From Aurantiacibacter gangjinensis (lineage in GTDB: Bacteria > Pseudomonadota > Alphaproteobacteria > Sphingomonadales > Sphingomonadaceae), in NCBI RefSeq assembly GCF_001886695.1, contig NZ_CP018097.1, positions 1,693,001-1,757,000 of the forward strand: a DNA stretch of 64,000 bases. Reading direction: 5' to 3'. The notes under the pieces were generated by a model, which saw only the letters and a program-made list of their open reading frames with translations, was not told where the DNA came from and searched no databases. The position numbers were made by a program, and so were the translations under genes. Below, one piece after another: positions 1 to 9,279 of the stretch. Numbering within the stretch: position 1 is the first letter of the stretch; every line of letters begins with the position of its first letter.

Positions 1-2
1 AC

Positions 3-1727
3 CGCCGCCTTTGGGTGGGGGAAACCGGCGCTGACCAGCAGCCGATCACGCCGGAAGAGGAAGACACGATCCGCTGGGGCGAGGCGGAATTCGTGGCGCA
101 GGAAGAAATGAGCCGGTTGACCGGCTATTGGTGGGCACCCGACGATAGCCGCATCGTGGTGCAGCGCACCGATGAAAGCCCTGTCGGCATCGTCACCCGC
201 GCCGCCATCGGCGCGACAGGCACGGAGGTGTACGACCAGCGCTATCCGGTTGCGGGCAGTGCCAATGCGATTGTCGAACTGTTCGTAATGAACCCCGATG
301 GCAGCGAGCGGGTTCAGGTCGATTTGGGCGAAAACACCGACATCTATGTCGCGCGCGTCGATTGGGCGCCCGATGGCAGCGAGTTCTACGTGCAGCGGCA
401 GAACCGCGAACAGACCGTGATGGACGTGCTGCGGGTCGATCCGGTGTCGGGCGCGAGCGATATCCTCTTCACCGAAAATGCCGCGGTCGAGGATTACTGG
501 ATCAATCTCAGCGACAATTACCGCTTCCTGGAGGATGGCCGCCTCATCTGGTGGTCCGAGCGGGACGGGTTCGGCCATCTCTATCTGCTGGACGATGGCG
601 GCTGGCAGCAGCTGACCGAAGGCGAGTGGGTCGTCACCAGCCTTGTGGGCGTGGACCAGTCGGCAGGCACGGTGTTCTTCCAGGGCACGCGCGACGATGT
701 GCTGGAGCAGCATGTCTACAGCCTCGACCTCGCCGATCCCGGCAGTGTCCGTCGCCTGACGCAGCCCGGCTTCACCTATTCGGCCAGCATGGATGGGCAG
801 GGGCAGACCATGCTCATCACCCGCTCCAACGACGATACGCCGCCGCAGATCTACATCGCCGACCAGCAGGGCCAGCGCCTCGCATGGGTGGAAGAGAATG
901 CGCTGGATGCGGACCATCCCTACGCGCCCTTCGTCGCCAGCCATCGTCCCACGCAATATGGCACGATCGCAGCCGAGGACGGCACACCGCTTTATTGGGA
1001 AATGGTGACGCCGGAGATGGAACCGGGCGTGCAATATCCGGTCTACTTCTATCATTATGGCGGGCCGGGTCCGCAGATCGTCAATCGCGGCTGGAACGGC
1101 GCGCTGCGCCAGGCCATCGTCGATCGCGGCTATATCTGGTTTGCGCTGGACAATCGCGGCTCCAACAATCGCGGCGTGGCGTTCGAGCAGCCGCTCTACC
1201 GCGCCATGGGCGGCGTCGAGGTGCGCGACCAGCGCGCGGGCGCGGAGTATCTGCGCACACTCGATTTCGTCGATCCGGACAAGATCGCCATCGATGGCTG
1301 GTCCTATGGCGGGTACATGACGCTCAAGCGCATGCAGGCCGATCCCGGACTTTACGCCGCCGGCATCAGCGGCGCGCCCGTCACGCGGTGGGAGCTGTAC
1401 GATACCCATTACACGGAGCGGTATATGGGCACGCCGCAGGCGGATGCGGCGGCCTATGAAGCGGCGAGCGCCATTCCCGATGCGACGGCCATTTCCGATC
1501 CGCTGCTGATCATCCACGGCATGGCGGATGACAATGTGGTGTTCGAGAACGCGACCGAGATCATTTCGGTCTGGCAGGAGAACAACATCCCCTTCGAAAT
1601 GATGCTCTATCCCGGCTACACGCACCGCGTTTCGGGCGAGCAGATTTCGCCGCACCGCTACAATACGGTCTTCAACTTCCTGGAGCGAAACGGGGTCACC
1701 CCGCCCGAGGAGCATGGCGGCGAATAG
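3..1727 (+). CDS. Dipeptidyl-peptidase IV family serine exopeptidase (S9B), 5' partial
   Basis: Cleaves X-Pro dipeptides from peptide N-termini; family members in this group are usually exported. The reading frame is open to the window edge (codons before the GTG at 15 read RRLW), so the N-terminus is missing. The visible part starts in the beta-propeller: an EEMSR...GYWW motif, typical of the DPP4 substrate N-terminus-binding Glu-Glu loop, lies near nucleotides 105-135. The alpha/beta-hydrolase domain follows. Catalytic residues are visible: Ser in GWSYGG (codon 1302-1304), Asp in HGMADDNV (about 1527), His in GYTHR (1623-1625). A hairpin follows the stop. Family call is firm; substrate is inferred from the family. 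Confidence 0.93.
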   Translation, partial: RRLWVGETGADQQPITPEEEDTIRWGEAEFVAQEEMSRLTGYWWAPDDSRIVVQRTDESPVGIVTRAAIGATGTEVYDQRYPVAGSANAIVELFVMNPDGSERVQVDLGENTDIYVARVDWAPDGSEFYVQRQNREQTVMDVLRVDPVSGASDILFTENAAVEDYWINLSDNYRFLEDGRLIWWSERDGFGHLYLLDDGGWQQLTEGEWVVTSLVGVDQSAGTVFFQGTRDDVLEQHVYSLDLADPGSVRRLTQPGFTYSASMDGQGQTMLITRSNDDTPPQIYIADQQGQRLAWVEENALDADHPYAPFVASHRPTQYGTIAAEDGTPLYWEMVTPEMEPGVQYPVYFYHYGGPGPQIVNRGWNGALRQAIVDRGYIWFALDNRGSNNRGVAFEQPLYRAMGGVEVRDQRAGAEYLRTLDFVDPDKIAIDGWSYGGYMTLKRMQADPGLYAAGISGAPVTRWELYDTHYTERYMGTPQADAAAYEAASAIPDATAISDPLLIIHGMADDNVVFENATEIISVWQENNIPFEMMLYPGYTHRVSGEQISPHRYNTVFNFLERNGVTPPEEHGGE

Positions 1728-1753
1728 AAAGTTCCGATTTTAGGCAAAAAGAA

Positions 1754-1784
1754 GGGGCGGTGTCCGGGCATTGGACGCCGCCCC
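1754..1784 (+). terminator. Stem-loop terminator after the DPP-IV gene
   Basis: A 12-bp GC-rich stem (1754-1765 with 1773-1784, one G-T pair) and a 7-nt loop lie 27 bases after the stop codon. The downstream T-run is weak, so it may be a partial or bidirectional terminator between converging genes. Confidence 0.6.
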
Positions 1785-1912
1785 ATTGCCTTTAGAGGCA
1801 CAGATCGAATCGATCATGGCGATGATTGCGGGACCAGGGTTTCCCTCACCACCTTTCGCAAACTTGAGCGCGAGCGGTTAATATCGGCCTATCGAAACTG
1901 GTTAGCATGAAG

Positions 1913-2800
1913 TTAAGCATGTCCGCTTGCCAACCATTCGCCGATGAGGGCGAGCACACGCTCCGGCGCCTCGATCTGCGGGTAGTGCCCGACATTCTCC
2001 AGCAGAGCGTGGCTCGCATTCGGCAGATGTTCGCGCCAGTGGCGATAGACATGCGCGCCGGACACCGGATCGAGAGCGCCGTTGATATGGCCGATGCGCA
2101 TTTCGACAGTAGTCAGCGCCCCGACCCAGCGCTGCGCGTGGCGCTTGCGATCGGTCATGTATCGCAACAGGCGATGGGTATTGCGATGGCCGTTCTTGTG
2201 GCTGATGAAATGCCAGTGCGCGTCCAGTTCTTCCGCCGTCGGCTGGCTATCCGGGCCGAACACTCTGCAAAAACTGCGCCCGAAGCGCCGCCGGTTCATC
2301 AGCGCGCTGACCAGCGGGCCGAGCGGTGAGAGGCCGAGCGTCTGTATCGGCAGCGGACGGTGCTGGTGCGGGTAGATGCCGCCGTTCAGGAAGATCATCC
2401 GGCCGAGCCCCGCAAATCCGGCTCCCTCCACCTGCCGCGCCAGCATTTCCTGCCCGACCGATACGCCGTAATCGTGCACCACGGCATCGAAAGCTTCGAT
2501 CCGCAGCACATCGCGCAACAGGTGGGCCAGCACATCGGCCTGGTCCATGAGGTCGTAGCCATTGCCGCGCAGCCCCTGCGCAGGTTTGTCCGACAGGCCG
2601 AAGCCGAGGAAGTCGCAGGCTATCACGGTGTGTGTGCGCGCAAGATCATCCCACAGCGCCATCCAGTCGAAGGAAGAGGTGGGAAAGCCATGCACCAGCA
2701 GCAGCGGCGGCCCATCGCCCGCGGTCCAGTAGACAAGCTCGTGACCGGCATAGGTGAAATGCCTCGCCGCCCTCGCCCACGCGCTGATACGGTCCTGCAT
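1913..2800 (-). CDS. Alpha/beta hydrolase, MEST-like (haloalkane dehalogenase/epoxide hydrolase superfamily)
   Basis: 295 aa. Oxyanion motif HGFPTSSFDW sits at residues 37-46 and the nucleophile elbow is HDYG (Asp110), so the nucleophile is Asp rather than Ser. The C-terminal part has FLNGGIYP, RWVGAL, GALDPV and HYPQIEAP motifs, which match the vertebrate imprinted protein MEST and its bacterial relatives. Substrate is unknown in that family. I chose the ATG at 2800 because AAGGGG precedes it; an in-frame TTG lies 18 bases upstream. It converges with the DPP-IV gene and is divergent from asd. Confidence 0.85.
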   Translation of the reverse strand: MQDRISAWARAARHFTYAGHELVYWTAGDGPPLLLVHGFPTSSFDWMALWDDLARTHTVIACDFLGFGLSDKPAQGLRGNGYDLMDQADVLAHLLRDVLRIEAFDAVVHDYGVSVGQEMLARQVEGAGFAGLGRMIFLNGGIYPHQHRPLPIQTLGLSPLGPLVSALMNRRRFGRSFCRVFGPDSQPTAEELDAHWHFISHKNGHRNTHRLLRYMTDRKRHAQRWVGALTTVEMRIGHINGALDPVSGAHVYRHWREHLPNASHALLENVGHYPQIEAPERVLALIGEWLASGHA

Positions 2801-2877
2801 TGCCTTTCCCCTTGCCAAGCCGTTCTAGGGCGGGCAGCGGGGCGCGCAAGACAGCATCATCCGGTGGAGAAGCAGTA

Positions 2878-3903
2878 GTGGGTTATCGAGTAGCCGTGGT
2901 CGGAGCGACGGGGAATGTCGGGCGCGAAATGCTCGCCATCCTGGCAGAGCGCGAGTTTCCGATGGACGAAGTCGCCGCCGTCGCCAGCTCGCGTTCGGTC
3001 GGATCGGAGATCGAGATCGGCGACAGCGGCAAGATGGTGAAGTGTAAAAGCCTGGAGCATTTCGACTTTACCGGCTGGGACATCGCCCTGTTCGCCTGCG
3101 GCAGCGCGGCGACCAAGGAATATGCGCCGAAAGCGGCCAAGGCGGGCTGCGTGGTGATCGACAATTCCAGTCTCTACCGCATGGATCCGGACGTGCCGCT
3201 GATCGTGCCCGAGGTGAACCCGGATGCGATTGATGGCTACAAGGCGAAGAACATCATCGCCAATCCCAACTGCTCGACTGCGCAGATGGTGGTGGCGCTA
3301 AAGCCGCTGCATGATGCGGCGAAAATCAAGCGCGTGGTCGTTTCCACCTACCAGTCCGTTTCGGGAGCGGGAAAGCAGGGGATGGACGAGCTGTTCGAGC
3401 AGAGCCGGGCCATCTTCGTGGGTGATCCGGTCGAACCGTCCAAGTTCACCAAGCAGATCGCCTTCAACGTCATCCCGCATATCGATGTGTTCATGGATGA
3501 CGGCTCCACCAAGGAAGAGTGGAAGATGGTGGTCGAGACCAAGAAGATCCTCGATCCCAAGGTGAAAGTGACCGCCACCTGCGTGCGCGTACCGGTATTC
3601 GTCGGCCATGCCGAGGCGATCAATCTCGAATTCGAAAACGAAATCAGCGCGAGCGAGGCGCAGGACATCTTGCGGGAGGCACCGGGCATCATGCTGGTCG
3701 ATAAGCGCGAGGATGGCGGCTACGTCACGCCTGTGGAAAGCGCGGGAGACGGCGCGACCTATATCAGCCGTGTGCGTGAAGACAGCACCGTGGATAATGG
3801 TTTGACCTTGTGGTGCGTGTCCGACAATTTGCGGAAAGGAGCGGCATTGAACGCCGTGCAGATTGCCGAGCTGCTGGGCCGGCGTCACTTGCAGAAGGGG
3901 TAA
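2878..3903 (+). CDS. asd: Aspartate-semialdehyde dehydrogenase
   Basis: 341 aa, the usual length. Reduces aspartyl phosphate to aspartate semialdehyde, the branch point to lysine/diaminopimelate, threonine and methionine. NADP-binding GATGNVG at residues 9-15; catalytic Cys132 in NPNCSTAQ; GAGKQG substrate segment near 163. The start is a GTG with GGAG 8 bases upstream; the longer frame upstream has no domain. A lipoprotein gene follows after 4 bases. Confidence 0.96.
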   Translation: MGYRVAVVGATGNVGREMLAILAEREFPMDEVAAVASSRSVGSEIEIGDSGKMVKCKSLEHFDFTGWDIALFACGSAATKEYAPKAAKAGCVVIDNSSLYRMDPDVPLIVPEVNPDAIDGYKAKNIIANPNCSTAQMVVALKPLHDAAKIKRVVVSTYQSVSGAGKQGMDELFEQSRAIFVGDPVEPSKFTKQIAFNVIPHIDVFMDDGSTKEEWKMVVETKKILDPKVKVTATCVRVPVFVGHAEAINLEFENEISASEAQDILREAPGIMLVDKREDGGYVTPVESAGDGATYISRVREDSTVDNGLTLWCVSDNLRKGAALNAVQIAELLGRRHLQKG

Positions 3904-3907
3904 TTCG

Positions 3908-4459
3908 ATGAAACGCCTGATCCTTTGCGCACTTCCGCTGATGCTGGTGGCATGTATGGAAGAGCCGCAGGATGCGCCTGCCGAAGAGGTAGCTCCCGAA
4001 AACGGATCGCTCGAGCCGATGGAGGACGCGGTCCTCGATCTGCAAGGCACCGGCATCGTCATCCCGGCCCAGGGCGGTTTCGAGGAACTGGCCGTGCCGT
4101 TCGGATCGTTGCGCGCGCCGACCGAGGCGACGCTCGCCAATTATGTCGGCAGCGCGACCGATGAAAGCGACACGCCGAACGATTGCGGGCTAACCTTCAC
4201 GCAGTATCAGGGCCTGACGCTGAATTTCCGCGATGGCGAGTTTGTCGGCTATTGGGCGGAAGCGCCTTATGTGCCGGAATTTCCGCGCCTCGAATTCCTC
4301 GAAGCGGACAACATCCAGCTGGTGGCCGAAAGCACGCTGGACCATGAATTCGTGATCGGCGATCCCAGCACGCCCACGATTTCGGGCGTTTTCGAAAGCG
4401 AAAGCGACGATGCTGCGATCCGCGCATTGTGGGCGGGCGAGGCCTGCGTCGCGCGATAG
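3908..4459 (+). CDS. Hypothetical lipoprotein
   Basis: 183 aa. Starts at an ATG preceded by AAGGGG. N-terminal signal with lipobox LVAC (Cys about residue 16), then an acidic, Pro/Glu/Ala-rich linker and a compact soluble domain with two later Cys. The sequence shows no family I recognise. It follows asd by 4 bases and precedes a hydrolase gene by 1 base, so the three probably share a transcript. Likely anchored in the outer or inner membrane facing the periplasm. Confidence 0.8.
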   Translation: MKRLILCALPLMLVACMEEPQDAPAEEVAPENGSLEPMEDAVLDLQGTGIVIPAQGGFEELAVPFGSLRAPTEATLANYVGSATDESDTPNDCGLTFTQYQGLTLNFRDGEFVGYWAEAPYVPEFPRLEFLEADNIQLVAESTLDHEFVIGDPSTPTISGVFESESDDAAIRALWAGEACVAR

Positions 4460-4460
4460 G

Positions 4461-5228
4461 ATGGCGGAGCTGACCACCACCCACGTGACCGCGCCCGATG
4501 GCACGCGAATCGCCGTGCACCGGATGGGGCCTGAAGACGGCAGCGGGCGGCCCGTGCTGATGTTGCACGGCCTGTTTTCCAGTGCGGAAATGAATTGGGT
4601 GAAATACGGCCACGCGCCGCTGTTGGCCGCGAATGGCTTCGATTGCATCATGCCGGACTGGCGTGTGCACGGCCTCAGCGATTCCCCCACCGACCCGGAG
4701 ACCTATGCCTCGGGCGTTCTGGCAGACGACGCCGCCCATATCATGCGCGAACTGGGCCTGACGGATTACGACCTCGTCGGCTTCTCGCTTGGCGCGCGCA
4801 CGGCTGTGAGCGCGGTTGTGCGCGGCCTTGCGCCGCGGCGGCTGGTGCTGGGCGGCATGGGGTTGGAAGGGCTCACCGGCTGGCGGAAGCGGGTCGCCTT
4901 CTTCGTCGACATGGTGGACCGCTACGACGAGATCGAGCGCGGCGACGTGGCCTTCCTCGCCAAGAGCTTCATGAAGGCGCAGGGCATCGACCGCGTCGCT
5001 GCGCGCCTCCTGCTGACGCGCGCCGTCGAGGATATCACGGTCGACGAAATCGGCCGCATCGCCATGCCCACTCTGGTGCTGATCGGCGAGGACGATCGCG
5101 ATAACGGCTCGCCCCAGCGGCTTGCCGAAGCCCTGCCCGAAGCGCGCGTGCAGGTGGTGCCGGGCAACCATATGGGCAGTGTCACCAAGAAAGATCTTGG
5201 CCAGGCCATTCTCGACTTCCTGCAATGA
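4461..5228 (+). CDS. Alpha/beta fold hydrolase
   Basis: 255 aa. Oxyanion-hole HGLFSS at residues 36-41, nucleophile Ser109 in GFSLGAR, acidic residue in GEDD (about 211) and His237 in GNHMG give a complete serine-hydrolase triad. No signal peptide, so cytoplasmic. Closest general type is the 3-oxoadipate enol-lactonase/esterase group, but the substrate cannot be read from sequence. Follows the lipoprotein gene directly (stop and ATG 1 base apart). Confidence 0.88.
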   Translation: MAELTTTHVTAPDGTRIAVHRMGPEDGSGRPVLMLHGLFSSAEMNWVKYGHAPLLAANGFDCIMPDWRVHGLSDSPTDPETYASGVLADDAAHIMRELGLTDYDLVGFSLGARTAVSAVVRGLAPRRLVLGGMGLEGLTGWRKRVAFFVDMVDRYDEIERGDVAFLAKSFMKAQGIDRVAARLLLTRAVEDITVDEIGRIAMPTLVLIGEDDRDNGSPQRLAEALPEARVQVVPGNHMGSVTKKDLGQAILDFLQ

Positions 5229-5264
5229 CGCGCTAGGCTGGCGCTCCGTTTCGGGAACGACGCC

Positions 5265-6296
5265 ATGAAAACCTTCGCCATTCCGCTCACCACATTGCTG
5301 CTCGCCAGCTGTGCCGAGCCCTATCCGGTGGGCGGGCCGGTGCAGATGGCGCATGGCAGTGAAGGCACGCTGCTGGTCGCCAATAGGCGCGGCGCCAGCC
5401 TCAGCCGGATCGATATCGCCAATGGCGAGGAAACGCACCGCGTCGAGACGTGCGAGAACCCGCACGAACTGACCGTCTCGCCAGACGAAGCCTTCGTGCT
5501 GGTGGCCTGCTATTCGGGGCGTGAGGTGCAGTTCTATCGCACCGAAACGCTCGCAAGCGCAGGTGCCATCGGCCTTGGCGCCAATGCCCGCGTGCATAGT
5601 GCAATCTGGCACCCGGGTGGAGTGATTGTGGCCGGCGCGGAAGGGCGAGGGTCGCTTTACCGCATCGATGCCGAAATGGTGAATGGCTTTGTGCACCACT
5701 ACTACACCTTCGAAGAGATCGACGCGCCCACGGGCACCGAGTCCTCTCCCGGGCCCCACATGGTCACGGTCAGTCCCGATGCGACGCAGGCGTGGGGTAC
5801 GATCATTCCTACCGGCGAGCTCGTGCGTTACGATATCGTCGGGCTGGAGGTGCTGAACCGGCGCACGCTCGGCGGGCAGGTGGAGGCGCTGGCCCTGTCC
5901 CCTGACGGCGAGACGCTGTGGGTCGGCTCCAACGCCGATGCGAAGATTTACCGGCTGGATGCCGAAACGCTGGAGACCGAAGCGGAGATCGCCGTGGGCG
6001 ACGTGCCCATCCGGATCGCGTCGCATCCATCGGGCGACTACGTGGTAACCAGCAATTTCGGCGGCGGCGACATCTCGGTCGTCGACACGGCGAGCAACGA
6101 AGTTGTGCGCGCCATAACGGTATCCGGCTCGCGCGATGCCGTGCAGGTGACGCTGGTCTTCAACAAGAATGGTACGCGCCTCTACGCTGCGGAAACCGCG
6201 AATGATCGCATTGCCGAAATCGACTTCGCGAGCGGCGCGGTGCTGCGCCACTTTCGTACCGGACCGGGCGGAGACGGACTGGCGGTTATCGACTAG
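5265..6296 (+). CDS. YncE-like beta-propeller lipoprotein
   Basis: 343 aa. Signal peptide with lipobox LLASC (Cys about 16) and then repeated blades of the YVTN/lactonase type: motifs such as ELTVSPDEAFVLVAC, LALSPDGETLWVGSN and VVTSNFGGGDISVVD recur. Such periplasmic propellers are often ligand or protein binders; no catalytic assignment is possible. Its stop overlaps the 3' end of the convergent lipoprotein gene by 11 bases. Confidence 0.85.
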   Translation: MKTFAIPLTTLLLASCAEPYPVGGPVQMAHGSEGTLLVANRRGASLSRIDIANGEETHRVETCENPHELTVSPDEAFVLVACYSGREVQFYRTETLASAGAIGLGANARVHSAIWHPGGVIVAGAEGRGSLYRIDAEMVNGFVHHYYTFEEIDAPTGTESSPGPHMVTVSPDATQAWGTIIPTGELVRYDIVGLEVLNRRTLGGQVEALALSPDGETLWVGSNADAKIYRLDAETLETEAEIAVGDVPIRIASHPSGDYVVTSNFGGGDISVVDTASNEVVRAITVSGSRDAVQVTLVFNKNGTRLYAAETANDRIAEIDFASGAVLRHFRTGPGGDGLAVID

Positions 6297-6756
6297 CAGG
6301 GGGCGGGTAGTATTCGCGAGGCTCCGGCTGCTGTGTCGGTGCCATGCTGCGAATGCTTTCCAGCCGCACTTCGCAGGGATAGCCGCCCAGATGTCCGAAC
6401 CGACCGGGCCCTGTGCGTACCGTTCCGGTTCCTTGAAGACGATAGCTTCCGTCTTCCACGTAATCGGAACCGGTCAGCGCGATCAAATCGTCGCGCGCCG
6501 TTTCGTCCAGTTGCAGCCAGCATTCGCCGCGATCGCCGCCCTTTCCGCGCTGCAGCGGACAATCGTCGCCGCTCTCCTCGTCCGTCCTGCAGATGTTGAA
6601 GGCGAACCGCTCGAAACCGGCGTACACCTCGCCATCGAGCACGCGCGGCTCGTCGGCAGGGGCGATTCGCATCTCTGACGGCTCTTGCGTCGCCGCCAGC
6701 CCCTCGCAGGCAGCGAGAGCGAGGATTGGAAGGAGGAAAAGCGTCGGGCGCGGCAT
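6286..6756 (-). CDS. Hypothetical lipoprotein
   Basis: 156 aa when begun at the ATG giving MPRPTLFLLP, which supplies a signal peptide with lipobox LAAC. The longer upstream frame has no signal and runs into a terminator hairpin. The mature part contains about four Cys (NICRTD, DDCPLQ, GECWLQ, YPCEV) that could form disulfides in the periplasm, and a Pro-rich tail. Family not recognised. Confidence 0.75.
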   Translation of the reverse strand: MPRPTLFLLPILALAACEGLAATQEPSEMRIAPADEPRVLDGEVYAGFERFAFNICRTDEESGDDCPLQRGKGGDRGECWLQLDETARDDLIALTGSDYVEDGSYRLQGTGTVRTGPGRFGHLGGYPCEVRLESIRSMAPTQQPEPREYYPPPASR

Positions 6757-6813
6757 GTCTGCAAACTTACCCGCTTGGCCACTCGTATCCATGACCAATT
6801 CGCGGCACCCATC

Positions 6814-6850
6814 AAAAAACCCCCGCCGGACGATTGTCGGACGGGGGTTT
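6814..6850 (-). terminator. Rho-independent terminator
   Basis: Imperfect GC-rich hairpin (CCCCC...GGGGG arms with a short inner stem). Read on the minus strand it ends in a run of six T. It lies about 60 bases downstream of the minus-strand lipoprotein gene that ends at 6908 and would terminate it. Confidence 0.75.
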
Positions 6851-6907
6851 AGGTTCACCCGGGCCTTTGAAGGGGGGGGAGGAAGAAGGAACCCGGGCTG
6901 CTAGGCT

Positions 6908-7507
6908 TTAATTGGCCGAGTAGGGCAGCGAGCTGTGATGCAGCACGATGTCGAGATTGCCATCGTCGCCGCGCACATAGCCGAAGGAATATTCCACCTT
7001 CGTTTCGTTGCCATCGGTGCCGGTGAAGTAGTAATTGCCCATCGCCATGGCGGTGGAGCCGTCTTCATCGATGAAGGTGCCTTCGTTTTCCCAGCGCACG
7101 GCGGTGTAAGGTGCGATGGCGAAGCCGCCGTCTTCCGTGCCTTCGGTGCCGACGAAATAGCTCAGCGCTTCGTCAGGGTTGCCGCGGAACTGGTCTTCGG
7201 CAGCCAGGGTCGGCTTGAACAGCAGGGTTTCGTTGCCTTCATAGCCATAGAAATTGGCGATGTGCTGCTCTGCGGCAGCGCGATAGTCGCCTTCTTCGGT
7301 ATAGGTGTTGCCGATGTTCACGATGCCTTCGCCCCAGGCCTGCTGGGCGGCTTCGACTTCGTCGGCAGTGATAGGATCGCTAGCAGCGGCGGTCGCGGTT
7401 TCGTCACCATTTGCTGCGGTCGCGGTATCGTCCGTCGCGGTTTCACCGCAAGCGGCGAGGGCGAGGGCGGCAACGCCGACCATCGGCATGGCAAAAATCT
7501 TTTTCAT
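6908..7507 (-). CDS. Hypothetical lipoprotein, possibly NTF2/SnoaL-like
   Basis: 199 aa from the ATG giving MKKIFAMP, preceded by GGAG. Lipobox LAAC, then a Thr/Ala/Asp-rich linker, then a domain with an AAEQHIANFYGYEG segment, an aromatic AMAMGNYYFTG strand and a C-terminal DIVLHHSSLPY. The helix plus antiparallel-strand pattern with a final HHSS is typical of NTF2-fold proteins; this is a judgement from pattern, not a match. The gene stands alone between two terminators. Confidence 0.75.
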   Translation of the reverse strand: MKKIFAMPMVGVAALALAACGETATDDTATAANGDETATAAASDPITADEVEAAQQAWGEGIVNIGNTYTEEGDYRAAAEQHIANFYGYEGNETLLFKPTLAAEDQFRGNPDEALSYFVGTEGTEDGGFAIAPYTAVRWENEGTFIDEDGSTAMAMGNYYFTGTDGNETKVEYSFGYVRGDDGNLDIVLHHSSLPYSAN

Positions 7508-7752
7508 CTCAAAACTCCAATGTCCCCCTGTTCCGGGGCTGTTGTCTGTTTGGAGCTTGGCGTTACGATGCGTGAAATCGCACCAGGCCCGGCTCCCTGT
7601 TTTTGCGTCCGACATCACGTTGCAGCAAGGGCCGCAGACGCCAGAGGGGCCCGGTACGCGGTGTAACAATGCACCATTCTTTGGACGGTTCCGGGTACGG
7701 GCCAAAGGATGTAATGGGGCGGTAATGCGCAGCTGCGCCTGACAAAGAAAAA

Positions 7753-7778
7753 GGGCGCCGCCATTGCTGGTAGCGCCC
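7753..7778 (-). terminator. Terminator of the rpsF-rpsR-rplI operon
   Basis: GGGCGC at 7753-7758 pairs with GCGCCC at 7773-7778. On the minus strand the hairpin is followed by a T-rich run (positions 7752 down to 7745). It lies about 30 bases past the rplI stop. Confidence 0.8.
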
Positions 7779-7806
7779 TCTTGTTTCGTCGCAATAAAGC
7801 GCGGAA

Positions 7807-8463
7807 TCAGCCTTCGGTGGTTTCCTCACCGGCAGCGTCATCAGCAGCGGCTTCGCCTTCGTCGGCAGCGGCCTCTTCACCTTCCGGAGCGGGCAGGTCG
7901 CCCAGCTCGTGGTCGGGGTTCAGTTCGTGCTGGAAGCCGGCTTCGGCGTCTGCCGCGGCTTCTTCCTCGTTCATCTGTGCGATGACGTCCACGCCCTGGC
8001 TCTGCAGCTCAGCCTCATCGTCGGAGCGGGCCACATTGGCCTTTACCGTCACTTCGACCTCGGGGTGCAGGCGAACGGTCACGTCGAACATGCCGATCGT
8101 CTTGATCGGTGCGCCCATGATGACCTGCTTCTTGTCGATGTCGTGGCCCTTGTCGGCAAGGCCCATGGCCACGTCACGCACATTGACCGAGCCGTAAAGC
8201 TGGCCGGCGTTGGAGGCAGCGCGGATCAGCACGATCTCGGTGCCTTCCACCTTTTCGCCATGCTTTTCGGCTTCGGTACGCTTTTCAGCATTCTCGGCTT
8301 CCAGCTTGTCGCGATTGGCTTCGAAGACCTTCTTGTTCGCTTCGTTGGCGCGAAGAGCCTTCTTCTGCGGCAGCAGGAAGTTGCGGGCGTAACCGTCCTT
8401 CACGGTGACCACGTCACCGATCTGGCCGAGGCCGCCGACGCGTTCGAGGAGAATGATATCCAT
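7807..8463 (-). CDS. rplI: 50S ribosomal protein L9
   Basis: 218 aa; binds 23S rRNA. The N-terminal signature (ILLERVGGLGQIGDVVTVKDG-type, residues 3-23) and the long helix and C-terminal RNA-binding domain are intact through about residue 150. Beyond that is a 60-plus residue Glu/Ala/Asp-rich tail, absent from the usual roughly 150-aa L9. Last gene of the operon, 13 bases after rpsR. Confidence 0.97.
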   Translation of the reverse strand: MDIILLERVGGLGQIGDVVTVKDGYARNFLLPQKKALRANEANKKVFEANRDKLEAENAEKRTEAEKHGEKVEGTEIVLIRAASNAGQLYGSVNVRDVAMGLADKGHDIDKKQVIMGAPIKTIGMFDVTVRLHPEVEVTVKANVARSDDEAELQSQGVDVIAQMNEEEAAADAEAGFQHELNPDHELGDLPAPEGEEAAADEGEAAADDAAGEETTEG

Positions 8464-8476
8464 GTCTCTTTCTCCC

Positions 8477-8701
8477 TTATTTCACGATGTAGGGCAGCAG
8501 GCCCAGGTGACGGGCGCGCTTGATCGCCTTGGCGAGCTCACGCTGCTTCTTGGCCGAAACGGCGGTGATGCGGCTGGGCACGATCTTGCCACGCTCGGAC
8601 ATGAAGCCCTGCAGCAGGCGCGTGTCCTTGTAGTCGATCACGGGGGCATCCTTGCCGGAGAACGGGCAGGACTTGCGGCGGCGATAGAACGGACGAGCCA
8701 T
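8477..8701 (-). CDS. rpsR: 30S ribosomal protein S18
   Basis: 74 aa, normal length. Motifs [20 protein letters not shown] and the C-terminal [12 protein letters not shown] are classic S18. Its ATG overlaps the rpsF stop by one base (TGATG), the usual coupling in rpsF-rpsR. S18 pairs with S6 on the small-subunit platform. Confidence 0.98.
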   Translation of the reverse strand: MARPFYRRRKSCPFSGKDAPVIDYKDTRLLQGFMSERGKIVPSRITAVSAKKQRELAKAIKRARHLGLLPYIVK

Positions 8702-9066
8702 CAGTTACGCTCCTCACGGTCGGACCGCTTCTTCTTGTCGCGGTCGTTCTTGCGCATCATCACGGACGGACCGTCTTCGTGGTTTTCCACGGCGATCGTG
8801 AGCCAGCGGATGATGTCTTCGTTGATGCGGTTCTGACGCTCCAGCTCGGCCACGAGGCTGCCGGGACCGTCGATGTTGAGCATCACGAAATGCGCTTTGC
8901 GGTTACGGTCGATTTTGTAGGCGAGGGACTTCAGGCCCCAGGTCTCGGTCTTCACGACCTTGCCGCCATTGGCCTCCACGATTTCCGTGGCGCCGGCTGC
9001 AAGCGCATCGACCTGAGCCTGGCTCAGATCCTGACGCGCGAGAAGAACATGCTCGTAAAGAGCCAT
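8701..9066 (-). CDS. rpsF: 30S ribosomal protein S6
   Basis: 121 aa. Begins [15 protein letters not shown] and carries the [14 protein letters not shown] strand and the RxNED-type loop of S6. A lysine/arginine-rich tail ([14 protein letters not shown]) follows the fold. First gene of the rpsF-rpsR-rplI operon; divergent from the DUF808 gene. Confidence 0.98.
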   Translation of the reverse strand: MALYEHVLLARQDLSQAQVDALAAGATEIVEANGGKVVKTETWGLKSLAYKIDRNRKAHFVMLNIDGPGSLVAELERQNRINEDIIRWLTIAVENHEDGPSVMMRKNDRDKKKRSDREERN

Positions 9067-9279
9067 GTGCGCTTCCTTTCACTTCATGCCGATCGCTGGC
9101 AACACCCGCGCGGATCGCAGGGGCCCCTCCGGCTTTCTTGGGTTTCCGCAGCCCGACGGGCATCGCGGAAGGCGCGCACATAGCGCGATTGAAAGGAAAA
9201 GCAAGCACAACTCACCCTTGTCTGTACGGAACGGGGAGGGCAGGGCATTGTTGATTGCCCAGTCACACCGGAGCTCCCT

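Noticed and set aside
4197-6251. 684-aa minus-strand ORF
   Set aside because: It is the shadow of the hydrolase and propeller genes on the plus strand, both with clear motifs; the shadow is Arg/His-rich with no domain.
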